Assembly: GCF_009695775.1 (NCBI RefSeq)
Contig: NZ_VUNG01000001.1
Span: 1 to 64,000, forward strand
Origin: Hallella mizrahii
Lineage (GTDB): Bacteria; Bacteroidota; Bacteroidia; Bacteroidales; Bacteroidaceae
Length of the DNA stretch: 64,000 bases
Reading direction: 5' to 3'
Shown here piece by piece: positions 43,124 through 51,300 of this stretch (its first letter is position 1; each line of letters begins with the position of its first letter). The notes below the pieces were generated by a model, which had not been told where the DNA came from, made no database searches, and saw only the letters and a list, made by a program, of their open reading frames with translations. The translations under genes were made by a program, and so were the position numbers.

Positions 43124-43211
43124 CGGAAAGAGGGGGATTCGAACCCCCGAAACGCTTTAGACGTTTACACGCTTTCCAGGCGTGCCTCTTCAACCACTCG
43201 AGCATCTTTCC
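43124..43211 (-). tRNA. tRNA-Ser (anticodon GGA)
   Basis: The 88-nt gene has a 7-bp acceptor stem (GGAAAGA/TCTTTCC), discriminator G, an anticodon stem with CTGGAAA in the loop (anticodon GGA, reading UCC/UCU), a long variable arm typical of class II tRNAs, and the T arm GGGGGTTCGAATCCCCC. The 3' CCA is not encoded. A promoter and a terminator frame it, so it is transcribed alone. Confidence 0.95.
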
Positions 43212-43247
43212 CTTTCGTGTTTGAATGCCATTTTGCAATAGCGACTG

Positions 43248-43278
43248 CAAAAGTATTACTTTTATCGCAAACCGCAAA
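43248..43278 (-). promoter_or_regulatory. Promoter of tRNA-Ser
   Basis: On the minus strand TTTG (plus 43275-43278) and TACTTTTG (plus 43248-43255) are 19 nt apart. The tRNA 5' end lies 36 nt downstream. Confidence 0.65.
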
Positions 43279-43362
43279 CGAAACGCAAGAGCTTTTAAGA
43301 CTCTTTAAGATTTTAAACACGCTTGTCCGCTTCCAAACCGCCACCATGCTGTCATTTTGCCG

Positions 43363-44190
43363 TCAGCATACAGCCAATGGACGTACTCCAAAGAGCGTTT
43401 CAACGTTTTTGTTGGTCACCAAAGCCACTTCGTCTGCCGACACGCCATAGGCTTGTGCCAACGTCAGCCTGACATCAGCCACATAAGCACTCTCGTTTCT
43501 CTTGCCCCGATGCGGTACCGGAGCCATATAGGGGCTGTCGGTCTCCAGAACAATACGGTTCAACGGCACTGCTGCGGGCAGATCCTCACGCAGATGGGAA
43601 CTCTTGAACGTGGACACGCCACCCACACCTAAGCAGAAGCGGTCAAAGCGCAGATAGGCTTCTGCCTCTTTCTGATTGCCTGTAAAACAATGGAAGACGC
43701 CACCGGGAAGCACTTTCTCGTAAGGCTTCATGATGTGGAGGAGTTCATTCTGCGCCTTACGGCAATGGATCATCAGCGGCAACTGATATTGAACCGACCA
43801 CTCTACCTGACGCTCAAAAGCCTTGAGTTGCTGTTGTTCGAACTCACGGCTCCAGTAGAAGTCCAGTCCGCACTCGCCCACTGCAATGTAGCGAAGCGGA
43901 GCGTCAGCCGCCAGAGAGTTACGACTTGACTCCAATTCCTGCTGCATGACACCGAGCACGCGCTCCCAGTCATCGCGCACCTCCTCTGGCTGCAAGCCTA
44001 TCATCGGATAGCAATAGCCGGAATATTGACGACAGACAGCCATTACAGAGGCAATAGACGACTCGTCGATGCCGGGGACGAGAATGGCTCCTACCCCGGC
44101 ATCCTTTGCCCGCTGTATCGTCTGCGGCAGGTCATCCTTGAATTCCTCACCATCGAGATGGGCGTGGGTATCTATAAAAGGTATCATCAA
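43363..44190 (-). CDS. TatD family deoxyribonuclease/hydrolase
   Basis: This 275-residue TIM-barrel metal hydrolase has FIDTHAHLDGEEF (first metal site), IAVGECGLDFYW (Glu ligand), LPLMIHCRKAQNE, GVFHCFTGN and ETDSPYMAPVPHRGKRNES (late Asp). TatD proteins are 3'-5' exonucleases or related hydrolases. The length is normal. It starts 8 bp after the polyprenyl synthase gene. Confidence 0.92.
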   Translation of the reverse strand: MMIPFIDTHAHLDGEEFKDDLPQTIQRAKDAGVGAILVPGIDESSIASVMAVCRQYSGYCYPMIGLQPEEVRDDWERVLGVMQQELESSRNSLAADAPLRYIAVGECGLDFYWSREFEQQQLKAFERQVEWSVQYQLPLMIHCRKAQNELLHIMKPYEKVLPGGVFHCFTGNQKEAEAYLRFDRFCLGVGGVSTFKSSHLREDLPAAVPLNRIVLETDSPYMAPVPHRGKRNESAYVADVRLTLAQAYGVSADEVALVTNKNVETLFGVRPLAVC

Positions 44191-44198
44191 AAGATATT

Positions 44199-45194
44199 TT
44201 AGAACTTACGGTTCATCAGTCGCTCGACATACTGACGCAACTCTTGCTTACGGCCCTCGTCTACCTTTACAGCATCGAGATAGCCTTTGCTCTGCTCAAA
44301 ACAACTGGCAATCTTCTCCTGAGCGAGTTTGTCTACTCCGATCTCATTATAGAGCCTTGTCACAGCCTTCACCTTTTCATCCCTGTCAAAGTCTGTTGAC
44401 GAGATCCAACGGTCCAACTCTGCTCGTTGCGTAGCATTGGCATGATTGTAAGCATTAATGAGCATGAAAGTCTTCTTGTTGCAGGTAATGTCACCGCCGA
44501 TGGCTTTTCCAAACACTTTCTCATTGCCGTAGACATCAAGATAGTCGTCCTGTAACTGGAAAGCCAAACCAATAAGTTCACCAAACTGATAGAGTCGCTC
44601 AGCATCGTCATGCGGAGCTCCAGCCAGCAGTGCTCCCATCTTTAAGGCACAGGCCAGCAAGACACTTGTCTTCAGACGTATCATCTCGAGATACTCCTCC
44701 TCGCTGACATCTGTACGGGTCTCAAAGTCGATATCGTATTGCTGTCCTTCCCCAATCTCCAAAGCAGTGGTGGTGAAGAGTTCAAGCACCTGCGGCAGTT
44801 TGTCTGCAGGGCACTCTGCCATCCGCTGATAAGCGAGCACAAGCATTGAGTCACCCGAAAGGATAGCCTGATTGGCATTCCACCGTTTATGCACAGTCTC
44901 ATGTCCGCGGCGTAAGTCAGCATTGTCCATCAGATCATCGTGAAGAAGTGTATAGTTGTGATAAGTCTCCAAAGCCACAGCCTGCATGAGAATGTTTTCG
45001 GGATCATCCTTGTACAGATTATAAGCCAACAGCATCAGCACGGGGCGCATACGTTTGCCGCCCATTGACAACACATACTTCACAGGCTCATAAAGGCTGG
45101 ATGGCTGACGGTCGTAGGGCAACCGGGCCAGAAAATCATTGACCTCTCCCAACAGTTCAGAGGCTGACTTCATTGATATTTCCTCATTCATCAT
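44199..45194 (-). CDS. Trans-polyprenyl diphosphate synthase
   Basis: The 331-residue enzyme extends allylic diphosphates with isopentenyl diphosphate. The first Asp-rich motif is LLHDDLMDNADLRRG, the second is FQLQDDYLDVYG, and GGKRMRPVLMLLAYN lies before them. It may make the side chain for menaquinone or another polyprenyl product; chain length cannot be read reliably. Starts at Met1, Met2 or Met8 are all possible. It lies 8 bp upstream of tatD on the same strand. Confidence 0.9.
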   Translation of the reverse strand: MMNEEISMKSASELLGEVNDFLARLPYDRQPSSLYEPVKYVLSMGGKRMRPVLMLLAYNLYKDDPENILMQAVALETYHNYTLLHDDLMDNADLRRGHETVHKRWNANQAILSGDSMLVLAYQRMAECPADKLPQVLELFTTTALEIGEGQQYDIDFETRTDVSEEEYLEMIRLKTSVLLACALKMGALLAGAPHDDAERLYQFGELIGLAFQLQDDYLDVYGNEKVFGKAIGGDITCNKKTFMLINAYNHANATQRAELDRWISSTDFDRDEKVKAVTRLYNEIGVDKLAQEKIASCFEQSKGYLDAVKVDEGRKQELRQYVERLMNRKF

Positions 45195-45259
45195 CTATAA
45201 ATTGATCATTCGTAATTGCGTAAACAACGGTTTTGTTTCTGCTACATTGTACGTTCTTG

Positions 45260-45964
45260 TCAAATAACAAAGTTCACGGGTATAGCAAACATCGTCCGAC
45301 AAGGCTTTCCATTCATAATGCCGGGCTTCCATTTCGGCATCATCTTGATGACCCGCAAAGCCTCAGCGTCAAGCATAGGATGCGCTGACTTCTGCACTTT
45401 CGGTGAAGCGATCGAACCATCCGCATTGATGATGAAGCTCACCACCACCTTGCCTTCTATCTTCTGCTGCCGTGCTAAAGGTGGATAATGCAGGTTGCGT
45501 GTGAGCCACTTCATAAACTCCACGATGCCACCGGGGAACTCCGGCAACTGCTCAAGTGTCTTTTCCTCCAGCGAATCCTTGTTGGTGGTGATCTGCGGCA
45601 AAGCCTCCGTGACATTGGCATCCTTGGCCACACCCTGTCCGTCACCGATAAGCAGCTTGCTGGTAACGGGTGCTATCTGATCCGTACTGTTGCTCGTATG
45701 CTCCACCGTCTTCACGTTGTCAGTGATAGACTTCGAAGCCGGTGCCGGCGCAGCAGATATCATATCTTTCATATCCATGGCCGGTTTCATGTCCATCTCC
45801 TCGGTCATATCGTCAGAGAGATCACTGTCGTCGGCAGCATTCTGCGGCCGTGTCGTATATTCTAAAGCAGTAAACAAAAGGGCAAGCGCAAAGATCAGCC
45901 CCATGAGGAAGTACTCTCCCCGGTGCTGCTCCAAATTGGCTTTGTCGCTCTTCTTCGTTTCCAT
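45260..45964 (-). CDS. tonB: Energy transducer TonB
   Basis: The 234-residue protein has one N-terminal membrane segment (about 18-38), an acidic and Met-rich linker, and a C-terminal TonB domain: FPGGIVEFMKWLTRNLHYPPLARQQKIEGKVVVSFIINADGSIASPKV, ending CRTMFAIPVNFVI. The Pro-rich repeat usual in E. coli TonB is absent, as in many Bacteroidota proteins. It carries energy from ExbB/ExbD to outer membrane transporters. It is not in the exbB operon but lies 2.4 kb from it. Confidence 0.92.
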   Translation of the reverse strand: METKKSDKANLEQHRGEYFLMGLIFALALLFTALEYTTRPQNAADDSDLSDDMTEEMDMKPAMDMKDMISAAPAPASKSITDNVKTVEHTSNSTDQIAPVTSKLLIGDGQGVAKDANVTEALPQITTNKDSLEEKTLEQLPEFPGGIVEFMKWLTRNLHYPPLARQQKIEGKVVVSFIINADGSIASPKVQKSAHPMLDAEALRVIKMMPKWKPGIMNGKPCRTMFAIPVNFVI

Positions 45965-46045
45965 GATTTATAATAAATCTACCTGTCTTTCCGTTATCAT
46001 CAAAGATTCACACTGCAAATTTACTGCAAATCTCGAAAAAAAGCG

Positions 46046-46053
46046 TATCTTTG
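46046..46053 (+). promoter_or_regulatory. -7 element of porQ
   Basis: TATCTTTG lies 21 nt before the porQ start. A TAAATTTG on the opposite strand (46016-46023) may serve tonB. Confidence 0.5.
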
Positions 46054-46074
46054 CCAAAGAATTAGAGTAAATAA

Positions 46075-47022
46075 ATGAAAAAAGCCGCTTTCTCCATTCT
46101 TCTCGCTCTTTGCGTCTCCTCTTCGTGGGCACAGTCTGAAAGCGAGACCGCGTATAATTTTCTGCGTCTGCCTGTCGGGGCTCACGCTGCAGCTATCGGA
46201 GGCGACAATGTGAGTTTGGTGGAAGACGACGAGAATCTGGCATCCAACAATCCTGCTCTACTCTCTTCATCCACACCGAAAACCATCGCGCTCAACTACA
46301 TGAGTTACATGCAAGGGGTCAAAGCCGCCAGTGCCGCGTTTAACTGGGCAAGCGGGGAAAGAGCTACTTGGGCCGTCGGTGCGCAATATCTCGACTATGG
46401 CAAGATGAAGCAAACCGATGAGAACAACATACAGACCGGTGATTTCTCGGCACGCGACATAGCGGTGAACGGTACCCTGGCCTATATGCTGACCGACAAA
46501 ATAGCCGGCGGTATCACTACAAGACTGATTACTTCCTATATCGGCGACTATAATTCCATCGGTTTCGGCGTGGACTTGGGACTGAACTACTACGACGATG
46601 CCCATCAGTTGTCAGTGTCTCTTACTGCCAAAAATCTTGGCGGGCAACTCAAAGCCTACGACGAGAACTATGAGAAGATGCCTTTTGACCTGCAGGCGGG
46701 CGTCACCAAAGGACTCTCAAGCATCCCTCTCCGGCTCTCATTGACGCTGGTGGATCTCAACCATCCTCATTATAAGTTCCTCAACCATGTCGTCGTTGGC
46801 GGCGACATTCTGCTTGGCGACAACCTTTGGCTCGGCATGGGATATAACTTCCGGCGCGCTGATGAGATGAAGATCACCGACGGCGACAAGGACAGCAGCC
46901 ATGGCGCAGGGCTCTCGCTCGGCGGCGGTATCGACCTCAACAGACTGAAGATTGGAGTCAGCTATGGCAAATACCATGTCTCCAGTTCCAGTCTGATCTG
47001 CAGTGCTGCCTTTTCACTGTAA
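46075..47022 (+). CDS. porQ: Type IX secretion system protein PorQ
   Basis: The 315-residue protein has a signal peptide (1-19, ending SWAQ) and an outer membrane beta-barrel. The start of the mature part, ETAYNFLRLPVGAHAAAIGGDNVSLVEDDENLASNNPALLSS, is the PorV/PorQ-like signature for an outer membrane protein of the type IX secretion system. The barrel strands end with AAFSL. The next gene is cmk, 69 bp downstream, an arrangement I recall from Porphyromonas, which supports PorQ rather than PorV. Confidence 0.85.
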   Translation: MKKAAFSILLALCVSSSWAQSESETAYNFLRLPVGAHAAAIGGDNVSLVEDDENLASNNPALLSSSTPKTIALNYMSYMQGVKAASAAFNWASGERATWAVGAQYLDYGKMKQTDENNIQTGDFSARDIAVNGTLAYMLTDKIAGGITTRLITSYIGDYNSIGFGVDLGLNYYDDAHQLSVSLTAKNLGGQLKAYDENYEKMPFDLQAGVTKGLSSIPLRLSLTLVDLNHPHYKFLNHVVVGGDILLGDNLWLGMGYNFRRADEMKITDGDKDSSHGAGLSLGGGIDLNRLKIGVSYGKYHVSSSSLICSAAFSL

Positions 47023-47091
47023 TCGAGTCCCCTACTCCTTATTATATATATAGCAAACAGAAATAATCACAATCGCACTATCATTCATATC

Positions 47092-47784
47092 ATGAAAAAG
47101 ATTACTATCGCAATAGATGGATTTTCCTCTTGTGGAAAAAGTACAATGGCTAAAGCACTGGCAAAGAAACTCGGATATGTCTACATTGACACGGGTGCCA
47201 TGTACCGTGCTGTTACACTCTTCGCCCTGCGCCATCAGCTGTTCAACGCCGACGGCACTGTGAAAGAAAAAGAGCTCAAGACACTCATGCCAGACATACA
47301 TATCCGTTTCCAACTGGATCCGTCGACAGGCAATCCCCGTACCTTCCTTAACGGTGAATGCGTAGAAAAAGAGATCCGGGGCATGGAGGTCAGCCAGCAT
47401 GTAAGCCCCATCGCCGCCATTCCCTTCGTTCGTGAAGCACTGGTAGCACAGCAACAGACTATGGGCAAAGAGAAAGGCATCGTCATGGACGGCCGCGACA
47501 TCGGTACGACAGTCTTTCCCGATGCCGAACTGAAGATCTTCGTCACAGCCTCAGCACAAGTACGTGCACAGCGCCGCTACGATGAGTTGAAAGCCAAAGG
47601 GATGCCCGCTGACTTTGACGACATTCTGAAGAATGTGCAGGAGAGAGACTATATCGACACGCACCGCGAAGTATCTCCACTGAAAAAAGCCGATGACGCC
47701 GTAGAACTGGATAACAGCAAACTGACAATCGCCGAGCAGGATCAATGGCTCTACAAGCAATATCTTAGTCACCTGCCAGTCTAA
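47092..47784 (+). CDS. cmk: Cytidylate kinase
   Basis: The 230-residue P-loop kinase phosphorylates CMP and dCMP. The P-loop is [23 protein letters not shown], followed by [13 protein letters not shown] and [33 protein letters not shown], and DSSKLT-like [10 protein letters not shown]. The length is typical. It lies directly downstream of porQ. Confidence 0.95.
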   Translation: MKKITIAIDGFSSCGKSTMAKALAKKLGYVYIDTGAMYRAVTLFALRHQLFNADGTVKEKELKTLMPDIHIRFQLDPSTGNPRTFLNGECVEKEIRGMEVSQHVSPIAAIPFVREALVAQQQTMGKEKGIVMDGRDIGTTVFPDAELKIFVTASAQVRAQRRYDELKAKGMPADFDDILKNVQERDYIDTHREVSPLKKADDAVELDNSKLTIAEQDQWLYKQYLSHLPV

Positions 47785-47934
47785 AATAAGGTCTGTCAAC
47801 ATCTTGCTTAGTTCTTGAAGTAACCCTGTCTAACGAGGTATAGAAATTGTACATCTCATATCTGCTGATATTGTAAGGGGATGATGAAGCAACAGACTCT
47901 TTACTGAAGAAATATCACTTTTTACTGAAGTTTA

Positions 47935-47965
47935 TTTGCAGAAACGAAACTTTTTCTTATCTTTG
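47935..47965 (+). promoter_or_regulatory. Orphan promoter in the cmk-A2M gap
   Basis: TTTG at 47935-47938 and TATCTTTG at 47958-47965 are 19 nt apart. No ORF follows before the terminator at 48102, so the promoter points at a non-coding transcript. Confidence 0.6.
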
Positions 47966-47970
47966 CAACC

Positions 47971-48137
47971 GAAATCAGAAATAGTCGAACAGACACCTTA
48001 GTAAAAAGGTATAGTTCGTCCGTCTGATGAAAATATAAAATTAGATTAGGGACAAAAGCAAGTCAATAGATTATAAATTTTGAGTTAATTACTGTTTTTT
48101 TAAGAACCCACCCGTGAGGGCAGGTTCTTTTTTGTTT
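47971..48137 (+). ncRNA. Candidate small RNA of about 165 nt
   Basis: The stretch lies between a good promoter and an intrinsic terminator and has no ORF of note. A hairpin can form from CAGACACCTT (47990-47999) with AAGGT (48006-48010) and GTCTG (48022-48026). GAAC (47987-47990) and GTTC (48014-48017) could pair as an alternative. I do not recognise the family; the ends are not complementary as in 6S RNA. It could also be an unattached leader. Confidence 0.4.
48102..48137 (+). terminator. Intrinsic terminator after the candidate small RNA
   Basis: AAGAACC at 48102-48108 pairs with GGTTCTT at 48123-48129; inside are a small internal loop and CCC/GGG around GTGA. A T run follows. The remaining 48138-48326 shows no ORF or hairpin I can support. 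Confidence 0.75.
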
Positions 48138-48326
48138 CTATACTCTATCCCTTCTTGTTGCATTGGAAAAAATAGTCTTCAAAAAGGCAATCCACACAGT
48201 TATTCGGTCCTTTTACTGTTTTGTCTACATGGGCAATTACTCATTAGCCCCCCCTTCCCCACTATACTCTATTGTAAAAGCTACTAATTAAAGTTAGCAG
48301 ATGAGGGCTAATCAAAAAAATATATT

Positions 48327-48334
48327 TATCTTTG
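48327..48334 (+). promoter_or_regulatory. -7 element of the alpha-2-macroglobulin gene
   Basis: TATCTTTG lies 28 nt before the start at 48363. No clear -33 element is seen. Confidence 0.5.
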
Positions 48335-48362
48335 CATTTACAACTAGCGTAAATTCTTCAAT

Positions 48363-51300
48363 ATGAAAAAGATAGTATGTGTTTTAGCCGCCTTGGCTTT
48401 GTCGGCGAGCATGTATGCCGACAGTTTCACAAGTCTGTGGAAGCAGGTCACCACTGCCCGGCAGAAGGACTTGCCAAAAACCGAACTGCAATGTTTGGAT
48501 CAGATCGTCAGAAAAGCCCGACAAGAGAAAGCTTACGGACAACTGCTGAAAGCCAAATGGATGGAAGTGGAAACACAAAGCCGTGTCGCACCCGATTCAC
48601 TCGAGGTGATGCGGCAGCGGTTGGAGACGGACTACAGCCTTCTGACCGACCCAACGCTCCGCGCCGTCTATGCCGCCGCACTCGGCAAAGCCTACCAGGG
48701 AAGCTCTGACAAGGACAGTCAGGCAAAAGAAAAACTATGGTTTGGCCGGGCTATGGCCAATCCCGACCTGTTGGCCAAACACAAATGCGAGGATTATGAA
48801 CCCGCCATCGTGGAAGGCATTGACAGCAAAATCTTCTACGGTGACCTGCTCCACGTCATCGGACTTGAGGCAAAAGACTATAAAACGCTCCATGACTACT
48901 ATGCCAAGCAGGGCAACCGACCGGCTGCATGTCTGACAGCACTGTGGATGCAGCAGGCAAAAGGCCAGCAGACCGACTGTGCCCTGCGTAAGTCGAAGTG
49001 CGTACAATGTCTCGACTCACTGATGAACGCCTATCAGGATCTGCGAGAGTGCGGTGAGATCGCCATCGCCCGATACAATGCAATGAGTCAGGCCAGCGAT
49101 GTCACTGCTGAGCATCGCGTCAACTTCATCAACTACGCCCTCAGCCGCTGGGGCGACTGGCAGCGCATGAACGTTTTGCGCAACGCCCTTGAAGAACTGC
49201 AGGCTCCCTCGTTCAGCATCAACGCGGGCGACGGCGTGCTGCTCCCCAACCAGGAGCGGCTCGTACGCATCAACTCCATCAGAAACATCAACACGCTCAC
49301 GCTGAAGGTCTATCGGTTGAACCTGAATGGTGACACCAAACTGAACCCCAACAACAAACGCGACTACGAGCGCATTGCCAAATTGATTTTCCCCGGTGAG
49401 ATCCAGTCCGTCACGCGCCAATACTATGGTCAGCCTGCATGGAAAGAGAGCACCGACTCCATTCGTCTCAAGGCCCTGCCTGTGGGTGTATACCTGATTG
49501 AGACCACCACCAGCAACGCCAGCATTGATCCTCAGCGCACCCTGCTGCGCGTAAGCGACCTTAGCGTACTCCATCAACCTCAGCCCGGCAAGGCCATCCG
49601 CTTTGTCACTGTCAACGCCACCACCGGCAAACCTATAGCCGGAGCGCACCTGCGCTTCTTCAACTACGACGGCAACACACAGAAGACACTGCAAACGCTC
49701 ACCACTGACCGCAACGGCGAAGCCGTCCTACACTATGGTGACAAGCGCCCCAACTACTTCGTGGCCTACACCAACGACGACAAGGCTCTGCCCATCCAAA
49801 ACGTCTACGACAACTTCTACTACTGGAACAACAAGCGTGAGCATCACAACATCAGCCTCTTCACCGACCGCTCACTCTATCGTCCCGGTCAGACGCTGCA
49901 CGCCACCGCCATTGCCTACAATGTCAACGACAGCACAATGAAATCTGCTGTTGAGGGCGGAAAGGCCATTACCCTGACGCTGCGCGACGCCAACGGCAAG
50001 GAGGTGAGCCGTCAAAACGTCACCACGGACGACTTCGGTACAGCATCGGCTGACTTTGCCCTGCCGCAGCACGGCCTCACTGGTGCGTTCTCGTTAACAG
50101 CCAGCAGCGAAAACTCGTCCATAGGCTACGCTTCCGTACATGTGGAACAGTACAAGCGTCCTACCTTCCAAATCGACTTCGACAAATACACCCAGACCTA
50201 CCAAGCTGGTGACACGCTCCGCGTGCATGGTGTGGCGAAGACCTATTCAGGCGTACCCGTACAGGGTGGCAAGGTGGTCTACACGGTTCGCCGCAGTCCC
50301 ATGCTGTGGTGGTATCGCACCGTAAGCGGTGAGACGACACTGCTGACCGACTCCACCGTCACTGCCGACGACGGCTCTTTTACCGTGAAACTGCCAATGA
50401 CCTACCCCGACAACATCGACCTCAACCAGCGGTTCGGCTATCGTATCACTGCCGAAACGAAAGTCACCAGCCTCTCCGGCGAGACACAGGAGGCCACAAC
50501 GACGATGCCGCTGACCAACCGCACTGCCATTCTCTCCTCCACACTGCCCAAACAAAGTCTGCGCGACAGCTTGAAGACTTTCCTGTTCTCCTGCAAAAAC
50601 ATGAGCGGTGAGAGCATCAAGGCCAGCGTCAGCTACCGCTTCAACAATGGAGCATGGGCAACCGCTCAGACAGACACACCTATTTATATATATAGGAAAC
50701 TCGCTCCCGGTGAACATCATCTTGAGGCTATCTGCCAAGGCGACACGCTGCGGAGCGACATTGTGGTGTTTACCTATTCCGACCGTCATCCGGCCACAAC
50801 CACACACGACTGGTACTATCTCTCCTCCCACCAATTCACCGAAGGCAACCCCATCTACCTTCAGGTAGGTTCTTCCGACAAAGATGTCCACGTCTTCTAC
50901 ACGGTCTTTGCCTCCGACAAGATCATCAAGCAGGGACAAGGCACACTCAGCAATGAAGTGAAAACCGAAAAAATTCAGTATAAACCCGAGTACGGCGACG
51001 CACTCACACTGGCTCTGGCTTGGGTCAAGGACGGCAAATGCTACACCCACTACGATGTTCTCTCCCGTCCCGAGCCCGACAAGCAACTCCATCTGACATG
51101 GAAGACTTTCCGTGACAAGCTCGTGCCCGGACAGAAAGAGACGTGGACGCTGCAGGTGACCAACGCCAAGGCTAAGCCCGCAAAGGCACAACTGCTGGCC
51201 GCCATGTACGACAAGAGCCTCGATGCCATCTATCCCCACAACTGGAACTTCTCCCTCGACTTTGCATCCAGCATGTTGTCGGCTCAGTGGAACACCAGCC

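Noticed and set aside
47971..48137. 6S RNA as identity of the candidate small RNA
   Set aside because: The 5' and 3' ends are not complementary and no central open bubble can be drawn.
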